This document shows, in pieces, positions 32,303 to 42,328 of a DNA stretch of 64,000 bases (position 1 is the stretch's first letter; each line of letters opens with the position of its first letter). A program made the translations under genes and the position numbers. The DNA comes from Salegentibacter lacus (GTDB lineage: Bacteria > Bacteroidota > Bacteroidia > Flavobacteriales > Flavobacteriaceae): assembly GCF_020164555.1 (NCBI RefSeq), contig NZ_JAIQZB010000012.1:1-64000 (forward strand), given 5' to 3'. The notes under the pieces are model-generated. The model was not told the DNA's origin. It did not search any database and saw only the letters and a program-made list of their open reading frames with translations.

Positions 32303-34672
32303 TTAGTAAAGCGACTTGATTTTACGCAATTTTTCTTTCCAAACTTCCAGTTGTTCCTTCTGGTCTGCTATATTTTTATGTACATCCTGTACCAAAGGAT
32401 TGTCTTCATCTACATTAGAGAAGAACTGCAGGTTGTTTTCCAGCTGGCGAATTTCAGCTTTTGTTTCTTCTACTTTTTTGGTAAGGAAATAATGCTCATT
32501 TCGAAGCTTTTTATCATCATCGGCATCGTTTAAGGCCTGTACCTTGTTCTCGTATTTCAGCATTTCTGCCTTAGTGTGATCTACGTCCAGCTTATTAAAA
32601 AGTTGATCTAAAGCCTTGTTGAATTTTCCTTCAATAAAACGCTTGTTGTAAGGAACTCTTCCCAAATTTTTCCAGTCTTCTATAAACTGTTTAATTTTAG
32701 GCAGATCTTCTTTTTTGTCACCGCTAAGCTCTAAAGATTTAACCTGATCTAGCAATTCTTTTTTCTTGTCATAAGCCTCAAATTCCTCTTTATTTTCGTC
32801 GTCACGGCTTTCGTGCATGCGTTCAAAATAATGATTGCAGGCTGCTTTAAACTGTTTCCAAACCTTATCGCTGTCTTTTCTTGGTACGTGACCAATCTTC
32901 TTCCAATCGGCCTGTATTTTCTTCATTAAAGGTGTAACCGTTTTAAAATCGTCACTATCCTTATTATCTTCAGCAATTTTAATAAGCTCTTTTTTCTTTT
33001 CGAGGTTATCGTATTGTTGCTTTTTTAATTTTTTATAGAAAGCGTTTTTGTTTCGGTTAAATCGGCGTACGGTTTGTTTAAAATCGGTCCAGGTTTCTTC
33101 ATTCTTACTACGCGGAACTTTTCCTGCATTAAAAAATGCTTCCCGAAGTGCCTCAATTTCCTTGATTTTTTGCTGCCATTTATTATGGCTTGTATACTCT
33201 TCGTCTGCAATTACCCTTATCTTCTCAATAATCACCTGCTTGGCTTTCCAGTTCTCTTCGTAACGCTCGTCCATGGTGTTGAAGAATTCCTGGCGCTTAT
33301 CGTGAATTTGTTTGGTAGCGCTGCTAAAACGTTCCCAGATATCTTCCCGAAATTCTTTTGCTACAGGGCCAAGTTCTTCTTTCCACATTTTGTGGAGCAT
33401 TTGCAATTCTCTAAACGCACGATTTATATCCTCTTCCTGAACTAATTCTTCAGCCCGGTCAATTACCTTTAATTTTTGATCAAGGTTGTGTTTAAAATCA
33501 AGATCCCGAAATTCACGATTTAAATGAAGAAAATCGTAAAAGTTCTCGACGTGGTGATGGTAAGTATTCCAAACATCGTTATATTTTTCTCGCGGAATTG
33601 GTCCCGCAACACGCCAGCGATCCTGAAGTTCTTTAAAATGCTTGTAAGTGGTATTTATATTTTCTTCAACATCTATAAGACCCTTTAACTCTTCAATTAT
33701 TTCTAGACGTTTATCCAGGTTTTTATTAAGGTCCTGTTTGAGTTGCTTGTAGTAGTTATTGCGTTTTTCCCTGTAATCGAAATAAAGGGAATTAAAACGT
33801 TTTTTAAGCGGAGTAGAGTAGTGGAAATCTATAATATTCCCGCCATCGGCAAGAAATTCTTCTTTTTTCTCTTCTTCCTCTTCATTAAATTTCGCATTGA
33901 ATTCTGCACGAATTTCAATCACATGGTCTTTAATAGCCTGGACTTTTTCCTTTTTAAGCAGGGATTCAAATTCATCTACCAACTGCTCCTTACTCATTGC
34001 GTGATAATCTTTTTTCGCAATATCGTGGCGTTCAGACTTGGTTTCATCTTCGCTGTCTTCAGCTACTGAATCGTCTATATGATCCTGGTGATGCTTTGAA
34101 GTTCGTCCTTCTTCTTCAGAAGTTTCCTCATCATCGTCATCTTCATCTGAAACATCTTTAGATTGAGCTCCGGTTTCTGCCTGAATCTTTTCTTCTTCCG
34201 GCCGGGTTTTCTTCTGGCTTTCTTCAACAATAGCAGCATCGCCATCTTTGTCTGACTCGGCTTTATCGGAATTATCTTCAGCTTTAGCTTCGGTTTCTGC
34301 CTGAACTTTTTCTTCTTCTACCCGGGTTTTCTTGCGGCTTTCTTGAAGAATAGCATCATCTTCATCGTCTTCTTCGCTAGTCGCTTTATTTTCTTCTGAA
34401 GTATTCTTTTTGTCTCCGGCTTCAGCAATCATCGCATCTTCCAGCCTGTCTTCTTCAGATTTAATTTCAGAGGCGGTTTCTGCCGGCTCTATAACAGTAT
34501 CTTTATCTTTTGAAGGTTTCTCGGTTTTAGACTTTTGAGAAAATGAATTTTCCTCTGCATTAGCCTCCTTGTTTTCTTCGGTCAACTTTTTTCCATCCTG
34601 AGCTTTTTCAGGATTATTGGTTGATTCGTTAGAAAACTCCTCTTTATTTTTATCATTTTCTTGCTGAGACAT
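32303..34672 (-). CDS. DUF349 protein with long acidic N-terminus
   Basis: 789 residues from ATG 34672 (a TTG 3 codons upstream is possible). The first 230 residues are a disordered, Glu/Lys/Ser-rich region that contains a duplicated segment of about 30 residues (AILQESRKKTR.EEEK.QAET and AIVEESQKKTRPEEEKIQAET). The rest is a series of DUF349 helical repeats (W.....P......W..F.......). DUF349 proteins are cytoplasmic and of unknown role; deletions affect stress tolerance in some bacteria. The -7 and -33 promoter elements are seen at 34711-34741. Confidence 0.9.
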   Translation of the reverse strand: MSQQENDKNKEEFSNESTNNPEKAQDGKKLTEENKEANAEENSFSQKSKTEKPSKDKDTVIEPAETASEIKSEEDRLEDAMIAEAGDKKNTSEENKATSEEDDEDDAILQESRKKTRVEEEKVQAETEAKAEDNSDKAESDKDGDAAIVEESQKKTRPEEEKIQAETGAQSKDVSDEDDDDEETSEEEGRTSKHHQDHIDDSVAEDSEDETKSERHDIAKKDYHAMSKEQLVDEFESLLKKEKVQAIKDHVIEIRAEFNAKFNEEEEEKKEEFLADGGNIIDFHYSTPLKKRFNSLYFDYREKRNNYYKQLKQDLNKNLDKRLEIIEELKGLIDVEENINTTYKHFKELQDRWRVAGPIPREKYNDVWNTYHHHVENFYDFLHLNREFRDLDFKHNLDQKLKVIDRAEELVQEEDINRAFRELQMLHKMWKEELGPVAKEFREDIWERFSSATKQIHDKRQEFFNTMDERYEENWKAKQVIIEKIRVIADEEYTSHNKWQQKIKEIEALREAFFNAGKVPRSKNEETWTDFKQTVRRFNRNKNAFYKKLKKQQYDNLEKKKELIKIAEDNKDSDDFKTVTPLMKKIQADWKKIGHVPRKDSDKVWKQFKAACNHYFERMHESRDDENKEEFEAYDKKKELLDQVKSLELSGDKKEDLPKIKQFIEDWKNLGRVPYNKRFIEGKFNKALDQLFNKLDVDHTKAEMLKYENKVQALNDADDDKKLRNEHYFLTKKVEETKAEIRQLENNLQFFSNVDEDNPLVQDVHKNIADQKEQLEVWKEKLRKIKSLY

Positions 34673-34710
34673 ATCTTTCAATGTTAAGGTTCTTGTGAAT
34701 TAATTAGGCT

Positions 34711-34741
34711 GAAAGATAGTAACTCCACTAAAATTGGGCAA
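34711..34741 (-). promoter_or_regulatory. Promoter of the DUF349 gene
   Basis: On the minus strand TTG, 20 bases, TATCTTTC: a near match to the TTG-N19-TAnnTTTG consensus (last base C, not G). Confidence 0.5.
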
Positions 34742-34784
34742 ACAAATCCCTTTTTTTGTAAAGTTAAAACGGAAAATGGTGTGG

Positions 34785-35513
34785 CTATTTATTCCAGATT
34801 CTCCAGGCACTTTCGGCCTGTAATTGCAGCATTTTTAGTCCATTGGTAACGCTTGCTCCCTGTTTTTTTGCACGAGCCATCAATTGGGTGGTCTCCGGAT
34901 TGTATATAAGATCGTAAACCAGGTGTTTCTCGGTTAAATACTGAAAAGGGACTTGTGGATTTTTATCTACCTCTGGGGAGGTTCCCACAGGAGTGGTGTT
35001 GATGATAACGGTGTATTCTTTTATTATTTCTTCTGAAAGGTCATCGTAGCTCAACCTACCTTCTCCCGAAGTTCTTGAAACAAATTTATATTCGATCCCT
35101 AATTTCTTTAAGGTGTAGGCTACAGCTTTTGAGGCACCACCGGTACCCAGAATTAGCGCCTTTGTATGGTGAGCTTTTAGAAGAGGTTTTAAAGAGTCAG
35201 AAAACCCAATATAATCTGTATTATATCCAATAAGCTTGTTGCCGTCTACTTTAATAGTATTTACCGCGCCAATTTCCTTAGCTTCAGGAGCTAAATTGTC
35301 TAAAAATGAAATGATTTCCTGTTTATATGGAATGGTAACATTTAGCCCGTGCAGGTTAGGTGTTTCCTTTATCACATCCCGGAATTGTTTTAAATTCTCC
35401 AGGTCAAAATTATTGTATTCAGCTTCAATATTTTCGTTTTCAAATTTATTAGTAAAGTAAGACTTGGAAAACGAGTAACTGATATTTTTTCCTATTAGCC
35501 CAAAATTTTTCAT
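34785..35513 (-). CDS. aroE: Shikimate dehydrogenase
   Basis: 242 residues, on the short side for the family (about 270), which is usual for Bacteroidota AroE. Shikimate-binding NISYSFSKSYF, catalytic lysine in VTIPYKQE and aspartate in NTDYIGF, NADP-binding LGTGGASKAV and NTTPVGTSP are all present. It reduces dehydroshikimate in aromatic amino-acid synthesis. The ATG overlaps the stop of the second DUF368 gene by 4 bases (ATGA). Confidence 0.95.
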   Translation of the reverse strand: MKNFGLIGKNISYSFSKSYFTNKFENENIEAEYNNFDLENLKQFRDVIKETPNLHGLNVTIPYKQEIISFLDNLAPEAKEIGAVNTIKVDGNKLIGYNTDYIGFSDSLKPLLKAHHTKALILGTGGASKAVAYTLKKLGIEYKFVSRTSGEGRLSYDDLSEEIIKEYTVIINTTPVGTSPEVDKNPQVPFQYLTEKHLVYDLIYNPETTQLMARAKKQGASVTNGLKMLQLQAESAWRIWNK

Positions 35514-36535
35514 CGTTTAACGGGTTTTTGGTTTTTCTTTTCGTACCAGGCGAGTCCAAGTACTATAAGTATACCTACAAAGATAAAGAAAATTGCGAGC
35601 CAGGTTTCGGAAGAAGAGAATGTGGGTAAATACCGGTCGTAATAATCTATTATTGCATTCCCTTCACTGTCTAAAATCATTTCGCCATCGGCGCTAATTT
35701 TAAAGATCTTTTCTTTCCAGGGCCAAACCACGCCCAGGGAGCCGGTAATAAATCCTATTATTGTAGCAAAAGTATCTTTTTTATAGTGTTTGAGAACGAA
35801 ACCCAGAAGATGGGAAAGCGTTACTAAACCGGCCAGCGATCCTGCGCCAAATACGAGTAGTACTTCGAGCAACCTAATTCGTTCTGGATCGGTAAGAAAG
35901 CTCAAATCCCACAGCATCAAATCGGCTATGGTATCGTACAGGGCATTTACAGAATCAACCAGTAGTAAAACATAATTTCCAAGTAAAATAAGGATAAATG
36001 AGCCGGAAAGTCCTGGGAGCGTCATTCCTGAAACGCCAACCATTCCGCAAAAAAATACAAACCAGAGATTATCATTTTCTTTCGCAGGTTCAAGGAAACT
36101 AATGGCTAGACCGGCAATTATCCCGAGGAAAACAAAAACCATGGAACGTTTGCTCCATTCGTCAAAATCTTTACTAATGTAATAAATGGAACCTACAATC
36201 ATTCCGAAGAAAGCTGCCCAAACATAGAGTTCATACTGCAAGATTAAATAGTCCAGTAATTTTGAGACGCTAAAATAACTAATGAGCATTCCCAGGATAA
36301 GTAAGCCCAGAAATTTTCCGTTGGTATAATGATATAAACTTCTAAACCGCCCGTTAATAAGCAATATAAAAGCCTTGTAATTTATTTTTTGAAGTGAATA
36401 GATAAATTCTTCGTAGAATCCGGCAACAAAAGCCACAACACCCCCAGACACACCGGGAACTTTATTAGCTGCTCCCATAGCTAAACCTTTAAGTACCAAA
36501 AGCACTTTATCTGTAAAGGTTCTAGTTTGTTGCAT
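35510..36535 (-). CDS. DUF368 membrane transporter (PopT-like), second copy
   Basis: 341 residues, about nine membrane segments, with the paired glycine-rich DUF368 motifs NKVPGVSGGVVAFVAGFYEE and LPGLSGSFILILLGNY. DUF368 members (PopT) move undecaprenyl phosphate back across the inner membrane for reuse in wall and O-antigen synthesis; whether both tandem copies have this role is not known. It overlaps the first copy by 14 bases and aroE by 4. An insert-like hydrophilic stretch (KISADGEMILDSEGNAIIDY) follows the middle. Confidence 0.9.
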   Translation of the reverse strand: MQQTRTFTDKVLLVLKGLAMGAANKVPGVSGGVVAFVAGFYEEFIYSLQKINYKAFILLINGRFRSLYHYTNGKFLGLLILGMLISYFSVSKLLDYLILQYELYVWAAFFGMIVGSIYYISKDFDEWSKRSMVFVFLGIIAGLAISFLEPAKENDNLWFVFFCGMVGVSGMTLPGLSGSFILILLGNYVLLLVDSVNALYDTIADLMLWDLSFLTDPERIRLLEVLLVFGAGSLAGLVTLSHLLGFVLKHYKKDTFATIIGFITGSLGVVWPWKEKIFKISADGEMILDSEGNAIIDYYDRYLPTFSSSETWLAIFFIFVGILIVLGLAWYEKKNQKPVKR

Positions 36536-37460
36536 TAGCTTTCGTTGAACTTTTTGAGGCGAAAATTTCCAGGCTTAGAATTAAGAGAAACCCTGCAAAC
36601 ATTAAAAGGATTGCATATAATGTTTGTGGTTGCCCATCAAAATTCCAGGGTAAAACCGAAGCTTCTCTTAATACAACTTCTTTATCACCGTACATTTCGG
36701 TTTCAAGAACATGTTTCCAGGGCCATATCTTATTCAGGGAACCGGCAATAAAACCCGTAAGTACCGCCAGGGTAATACTGCTGTAATGTACAAAAAGCCA
36801 TTTAAGAATTTTAGAAAAACTAAGAAGCCCGATCACGGCTCCAACGGCAAAGATCCCCAGAGTTTGGAAATCGAAATCGTGTGCAGCTTCGGTAATTCTT
36901 TTATAAGCTCCAAGAAGCACTAAAATAAAGGCTCCGGAAATTCCCGGAAGTATCATTGCGCAAATAGCAATGGCTCCGGAAAAAAAGATGAATAAATTAC
37001 TGTCGTTTGCAGCCATTGGAGGCAGGGAAACGATATAAAATGCGACTCCTGCGCCAATGAGCAGCGCGAGTACAATCTTAAAATTCCATTTGGGGATTTG
37101 TTTGCCAACATACCAGATACTGGCAAGCACAAGACCAAAGAAAAAAGACCAGATCAAAATTGGGTGATTTTCCAGCAGATAATTTGCAATTCGCATAAGT
37201 GAAAAAACACTAATAAGGATACCTATTAACAGCGCTAAAATAAATGGCCCGTTAAGTTGGTGCCACATTGCTTTAAAACCTTTCTCCTTCCAGGTTGTAA
37301 TCAGCGAGAAGTTTACCCCGCTAATGGTAGAGATTAGTTCTTCGTAAATTCCTGTAATAAAAGCAATGGTACCTCCCGATACTCCGGGAACAACATCTGC
37401 CGCGCCCATCGCCATACCTTTTAGGGTTACTGGAAGATAGTCTTTAAAGCTTTTTCGCAT
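36522..37460 (-). CDS. DUF368 membrane transporter (PopT-like), first copy
   Basis: 312 residues, same fold as the following gene: ADVVPGVSGGTIAFITGIYEEL near the start and ILPGISGAFILVLLGAYKR in the centre. Identical spacing of motifs and IWPWK in both indicates an old tandem duplication, though the sequences have diverged. Predicted polyprenyl-phosphate flippase in the inner membrane. First gene of a DUF368-DUF368-aroE operon; the TPR gene lies 40 bases further upstream, in the same direction. Confidence 0.9.
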   Translation of the reverse strand: MRKSFKDYLPVTLKGMAMGAADVVPGVSGGTIAFITGIYEELISTISGVNFSLITTWKEKGFKAMWHQLNGPFILALLIGILISVFSLMRIANYLLENHPILIWSFFFGLVLASIWYVGKQIPKWNFKIVLALLIGAGVAFYIVSLPPMAANDSNLFIFFSGAIAICAMILPGISGAFILVLLGAYKRITEAAHDFDFQTLGIFAVGAVIGLLSFSKILKWLFVHYSSITLAVLTGFIAGSLNKIWPWKHVLETEMYGDKEVVLREASVLPWNFDGQPQTLYAILLMFAGFLLILSLEIFASKSSTKANATN

Positions 37461-37500
37461 GTGTACAAATTAAAATTCCGGCTCAAAGTTAGCAAAATAA

Positions 37501-38898
37501 CTAAGAGAGGTTTATAAAGGAATTTATAATTTGCCTTACACTTTTACGGTTAAAAATTTGAGGAAATAATTCTTCGATTACAATATAATATTCGGCGTCT
37601 AACTTTAATCCTTTGTTAAGGTGAAAATAGGCTTTTTCTCCTTCATTATGACTAAAATAAAGGCCGGCCAAACGGAATTCAACCTCGGCTGTATCAGGAT
37701 AAAATTCCAACGCCTGGTTAAGATTCTTTATAGCAGTTTCAAATTCACCAAGATCTATTAAAATATCGCAGCGTCTAATCCAGGTTTCTAATTCGTAATT
37801 ACCAAGATCAAGGCTTTTTTTATAGCCTCGTTCCGCCTCTTCATAAAACTTAAGGCGGTTATTAATTTTGGCGTAACGTTTCCAATATAAAACGTTTTCC
37901 TCGTCAATATTTATCGCTTTGTTAATGTAATAAAGGGCTTTCTGGTAATTTTTCTTTTTAATATAAAAATCGGTGATTGCAATCCAGCCTTTATCTAAAA
38001 GCGGATCTTCGTGCACACAATCTTTATAATGCTTAAGAGCAAGCTCATTTAATCCAAGTTTTTCGAAACACTTCCCAATGCGTAAATAAGCAAAAGAAGT
38101 AGGATCGTCTAACTCAAGAGTTAAACGGTAGTTTTCAATAGCTTCGTGGTAACGACCTAATTTCTCCAGTACTTTTCCTTTTTCAAGATAAGCACCTATA
38201 AAATAATCATCACTAATTATTGCAAAATCGAAAGCCGATAATGCCTTATCGTAATCTTTTAAATCAAAATATTGCTTTCCTACCTGGTGCCAGGCTACCT
38301 CGCAGTAAGGATTTTTATCCAAATACATATTCAGGTATTCAATAGCTTCGGTTTTTTGATCCAGAAAATCGAAACAATACATAATGTTGTAAAGCGCCGA
38401 ATAATCTTCTTCATCGGCTTCCAAACATTTCATAAAGCTGAATTTCGCATTCTCAAAATCTTCAAGAAATAAGTGTTCCATCCCGATAAGTGAATAAACT
38501 TCAGCAGGGTCAAGGGTAATATCAAGCGCCATTTCTAAAACCTGAATGGCATTAGCGTGGCGATCACGTTTAGAAAGAATTTGAGCTTTTTGTATGTAAA
38601 TTTCTTCGTTAGAAGATTCTAATTGTTGTAAATCGGTAAGCATTGCTTCAGCAACATCCAGTTTATCTTCAAAAACCAAAATCTCAATTTTAAAGAGTTT
38701 TAGGTTAGTAGAAGTAGGGTGCTGCGCCAGGCCTAATTTAACGGCTTTTTTGGCCAATGCAAATTTCCCGTTTTCCAAATAGTAGTTAATAATATCTTCA
38801 AATTCCGCGGAATCAAAGAATAAAACATCATTTGTTTTAAGCATAGATTCAAATCGGGAAAGTGAGAAATTGTTTTCGTCGTTATGGCTTAATTGCAT
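37501..38898 (-). CDS. TPR-repeat protein
   Basis: 465 residues made of about ten tetratricopeptide units (for example YSALYNIMYCFDFLDQKTEAIEYLNMYL, GAYLEKGKVLEKLGRYHEAIENY, FAYLRIGKCFEKLGLNELALKHY). No signal peptide, so cytoplasmic. A protein-interaction scaffold; partner unknown. A close relative is widely conserved in Flavobacteriia next to DUF368 genes (from memory). It may start the operon with the two DUF368 genes and aroE. Confidence 0.9.
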   Translation of the reverse strand: MQLSHNDENNFSLSRFESMLKTNDVLFFDSAEFEDIINYYLENGKFALAKKAVKLGLAQHPTSTNLKLFKIEILVFEDKLDVAEAMLTDLQQLESSNEEIYIQKAQILSKRDRHANAIQVLEMALDITLDPAEVYSLIGMEHLFLEDFENAKFSFMKCLEADEEDYSALYNIMYCFDFLDQKTEAIEYLNMYLDKNPYCEVAWHQVGKQYFDLKDYDKALSAFDFAIISDDYFIGAYLEKGKVLEKLGRYHEAIENYRLTLELDDPTSFAYLRIGKCFEKLGLNELALKHYKDCVHEDPLLDKGWIAITDFYIKKKNYQKALYYINKAINIDEENVLYWKRYAKINNRLKFYEEAERGYKKSLDLGNYELETWIRRCDILIDLGEFETAIKNLNQALEFYPDTAEVEFRLAGLYFSHNEGEKAYFHLNKGLKLDAEYYIVIEELFPQIFNRKSVRQIINSFINLS

Positions 38899-39098
38899 AC
38901 GTTGGTAATTACGGGATTTCTACTTTACTCACTAAGTGAGGTTTAATATTTCAACGCCTTTGTCGAAATTACAGGATCTTATTGAACTTTATGCCTTGCG
39001 AGCCTGTTCAAGGTATTTCCTAAAATTAAAAACGATTATGGTTGAATAGTTAAAAAATCAATATTGTTGTTAACAAATTAATTAACAGTTTTCTGCTA

Positions 39099-40277
39099 TT
39101 ACATTATATCATTCAATACGTCAATAATGATGCCACAGCCTTCTTTTATTTCCTCTTCAGAAATGGTGAGTGGCGGGGTAATTCTCACCGCTTTTTTCTC
39201 GAATAAAAGCCAGAAAAGGATGAGGTTTTTCTCTTTACATTTTAAGATTAACTTATTCGCTATTTCTTCTGAAGTTGTAAGAATGGCAAGCATTAAGCCC
39301 ATTCCTCTTACTTCTGAAATTAATGGATGCACCAGCAATTCTCTAAAGAGTTTTTCCTTTTTGAGACTTTCTGACATTAAGTCTGAAGAAGTGATTTCTT
39401 TTAATGTAGCTAAAGCTGAAGCAGCAATTACAGGATTTCCCCCAAAGGTGGTGATATGTCCCATTTTTGGATTGTCAGAAAGTGTATCCATCATCTCAGC
39501 TGAAGCAGAAAAAGCACCAATTGGCATCCCGCCACCCATTCCTTTGCCCAAAGCAACGATATCGGGAACCATATCAAAATTCTGAAATCCAAAGAGTTTT
39601 CCTGTTCTTCCAAATCCGGGCTGGATTTCATCGAGAATCAATAAAGCGCCCACATCCTCGCAGCGTTGTTTCACTTTTTGCAAATAATTATTTTCTGGAA
39701 GTATAAATCCGGCTCCTCCCTGAATACTTTCCAGGATAACGGCTGCAGTTTTTTCGGTGATCTTTTGCAGCTCTTCCTCATCGTTAAACTCAATAAAGGA
39801 AATTGCTCCTAAAAGTGGCCTGAAAGGTTTTTGACGTTCTTCGTAATCCATTAAACTTAAAGAACCCATCGTATTCCCGTGATAGGCCTGGTGGGCAGCA
39901 ATAATCTCGGCTCTCCCCGTATAACGCCTTGCCAGTTTTAGAGCGCCTTCTATGGCCTCGGTACCCGAATTGGTTAAGTAGGTTTTTTCCAACGGTTTCG
40001 GAAAATGTTTAGCTAGCATTTTAGTTAATTCTACGGCCGGCTGCTGCGCATATTCGCCGTAAACCATAACGTGCAGGTATTTTTCAGCCTGATCTTTAAT
40101 AGCATTTACCACCTTAGGATGGCAATGCCCCAAACTGCAGGCCGAAACCCCGGCTACAAAATCCAGGTGCTTCTTTCCGTCAGTGGTAAAAATATAAGAA
40201 CCTTTGGCCGATTCCACTTCAAGTCCCAGTGGATGCGGAGTGGTTTGCGCCTGGTATTTGAGAAAATCTTTATTCAT
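39099..40277 (-). CDS. Class III PLP aminotransferase (aspartate/ornithine aminotransferase family)
   Basis: 392 residues from ATG 40277; the frame extends further but into OstA. Subgroup II aminotransferase features: YLTNSGTEAIEGALKLAR, LILDEIQPGFGRTG, and the PLP lysine in ALGKGMGGGMPIG. Similar to acetylornithine/4-aminobutyrate aminotransferases, but the specific amino donor cannot be read. Its ATG overlaps the OstA stop by 8 bases, so the two are co-translated, a pairing that gives no obvious functional clue. Confidence 0.9.
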   Translation of the reverse strand: MNKDFLKYQAQTTPHPLGLEVESAKGSYIFTTDGKKHLDFVAGVSACSLGHCHPKVVNAIKDQAEKYLHVMVYGEYAQQPAVELTKMLAKHFPKPLEKTYLTNSGTEAIEGALKLARRYTGRAEIIAAHQAYHGNTMGSLSLMDYEERQKPFRPLLGAISFIEFNDEEELQKITEKTAAVILESIQGGAGFILPENNYLQKVKQRCEDVGALLILDEIQPGFGRTGKLFGFQNFDMVPDIVALGKGMGGGMPIGAFSASAEMMDTLSDNPKMGHITTFGGNPVIAASALATLKEITSSDLMSESLKKEKLFRELLVHPLISEVRGMGLMLAILTTSEEIANKLILKCKEKNLILFWLLFEKKAVRITPPLTISEEEIKEGCGIIIDVLNDIM

Positions 40278-42108
40278 TAGGTTGGTCTTCTTCAGCTTCA
40301 GTCTCTTCTTTATTTTCAATCGTATCTTCTGCAGCCTTAATCAACGTCTGAGGTTCTTTTAACTGCGGGATGCTATCTTTTACCCTGTTTTGTAGATCTT
40401 CGGGTTTTAATCTAGATTTATCATTGAGCAGCATGTCGTCTCCTTCTTCCCGTTCATCAAAGAACTCTTCCTCTTCATCCGGTAACGGGATACCTTTAAT
40501 TTTAACTAGCTCGGGTACCGGTTTGCCTTTAAACAAATCTTCTTTTGTAAGTAATCTTTCGTCCCCACGCCAGTTGAAGCCAATTAATTCCCGAACGTTT
40601 TCGGGGAAATCTTCTTCCGGAGTTAAATTTCCCTCTACATTTTGGTAGTAATAAATATCCTCAATTTGCTGCTCTTTAAAAAGAATTTTAATTGAACTGG
40701 ACAGGGTTTTGTTAATTCCAATAAGTTCCTGATCGCTATTTCGGCTATAATAGAGAGTTTCTGTATTTTTATTTATATCTACCTGGTATAGCTCATTATC
40801 TTCAAATAATCCTACCAGATCCATTCCTTTTACCTGGTTGTAACCTTGAATAGTATCTTTCTGAATTAAAAAAGCATTATTAAAAACCCGCATAGAATCC
40901 AGCTGCTCAGTTTTATTATTGCTTTGCAAATGAATGGTGTCTCCCGTCATTTGGCTCAGTCCGCTCCATAGAACTGGACTTCTTCTCTTGGTTACGGAAG
41001 TAACGGGACCGCTAGTAATATTAATCATTTTGGTAAGTGCGGTTTCCTGGTTTATATGAACGGAATCACTTTTCCCGCTCATATCTGTTTTGTAAAGGCG
41101 AACGTCATAAAATCCGCGAATAATACGTTTCTCGGGTTTTCCGGTAATCATTATGGTATCACCATGAATAAACAGCGAATCATTATCCTGAACGCTGGCG
41201 GCAACCGCTCTTTTGGTAATAAAAACGGAATCTTTATCCCGGAAAACTTCAGCATAATGGCCCGTGACCACACTTTCATTTATGGTATCTATAACTTCAA
41301 TGTTATTGGTAGCCGAAGCAAAATTGGTATTCCGGTTAAAATACATACTGTCGCCTTTAACCGTTCTATTCTCGTAATCTATTTTCGAATTTTTGACGAA
41401 ATAACCTGTATCGCCTCGGGTGTCGTAGAATCCGCGTTCGCAATAAACCGTGCTAGTTTCACTTTCTATAGTAGAAGGGCCGTAGAGATATGCGTGGCCG
41501 GTTTCCCCATAAAAATCAAGTTGTTCTGAATTTATGATGTATTCAGGATTGGTAAGCACCACATCTGAGACGAAAGAATATTTATCGTCTTCCATAAAAT
41601 AACGACCAATATTACTGGTTATCACCCCGCCGGTATCTGTAACTTTCCCGCCACTTCTATAATAGGCTTGTTGTTTTAAACGATCAAAGAAAAGGCTGTC
41701 AGATTCCAGTGTAGTTTGTGGCCGCTTCATAACAACCTCTCCACTAGCGAAAGCAAATTGCGAGTTTCCGTTATATTCAGCATAATTGCTGTTTAGCTTT
41801 ACGGTATCACCTTGTTGCATTCTGACATTTCCAAAAGCCCTAAAGAAATTTTCATCTTTATAATGAATAGCGAGATCGCACCAAACTTCTATCCCTTCAT
41901 GTTTAAAATAAACCTGGTTTTCAACTTTGCTCAAAACAAAGGCTCCCGGATATTTTTCATCCTGAATATTTCTGTCGGCACTATAGTCAATTTCTTTTGC
42001 TTCCTGCGCCTGTGTTAAAGCTGGGAAAGCAAAAAAGGCAATTACTATAAAAAGAATGATTTTTTTCAAGCTGAAAATTTTTTCAAAAGTAACTAAATTT
42101 TCCGCCAT
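40270..42108 (-). CDS. OstA-like protein (LPS transport-associated)
   Basis: 612 residues. A signal anchor (KKIILFIVIAFFAFPALTQAQ) leads to several OstA/LptA beta-jellyroll units (VRMQQGDTVKLNSNYAEYNGNSQFAFASGEVVM..., TVKGDSMYFNRNTNFASATNNIEVID), the fold that carries LPS across the periplasm. It lacks the large barrel of LptD, so it is a soluble or anchored OstA-only protein, common in Bacteroidota. The C-terminus is acidic and proline-rich. Precise partners unknown. Confidence 0.9.
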   Translation of the reverse strand: MAENLVTFEKIFSLKKIILFIVIAFFAFPALTQAQEAKEIDYSADRNIQDEKYPGAFVLSKVENQVYFKHEGIEVWCDLAIHYKDENFFRAFGNVRMQQGDTVKLNSNYAEYNGNSQFAFASGEVVMKRPQTTLESDSLFFDRLKQQAYYRSGGKVTDTGGVITSNIGRYFMEDDKYSFVSDVVLTNPEYIINSEQLDFYGETGHAYLYGPSTIESETSTVYCERGFYDTRGDTGYFVKNSKIDYENRTVKGDSMYFNRNTNFASATNNIEVIDTINESVVTGHYAEVFRDKDSVFITKRAVAASVQDNDSLFIHGDTIMITGKPEKRIIRGFYDVRLYKTDMSGKSDSVHINQETALTKMINITSGPVTSVTKRRSPVLWSGLSQMTGDTIHLQSNNKTEQLDSMRVFNNAFLIQKDTIQGYNQVKGMDLVGLFEDNELYQVDINKNTETLYYSRNSDQELIGINKTLSSSIKILFKEQQIEDIYYYQNVEGNLTPEEDFPENVRELIGFNWRGDERLLTKEDLFKGKPVPELVKIKGIPLPDEEEEFFDEREEGDDMLLNDKSRLKPEDLQNRVKDSIPQLKEPQTLIKAAEDTIENKEETEAEEDQPNE

Positions 42109-42328
42109 AATTTATAGTAATCTATCTAAGCTGTTTTCTAAAATAATGAGAATTATATATAATAAAAAAGTTTATTTATTGAGAATTTACTGTCAAAAAG
42201 ATAAATCTATCACAAAATTCACATAATTTAAGTCTTCTCAGCTTCTGTTTAGAAAACCTTAACAACTTAAATAAAACCCTGACACTTTTTACTGCGTATG
42301 TTTAATAAATAACTAAAGAACTTAAATT

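Noticed and set aside
41056-41529. Plus-strand ORF of 157 codons opposite OstA
   Set aside because: Antisense frame of a well-supported OstA protein; no family-like sequence.
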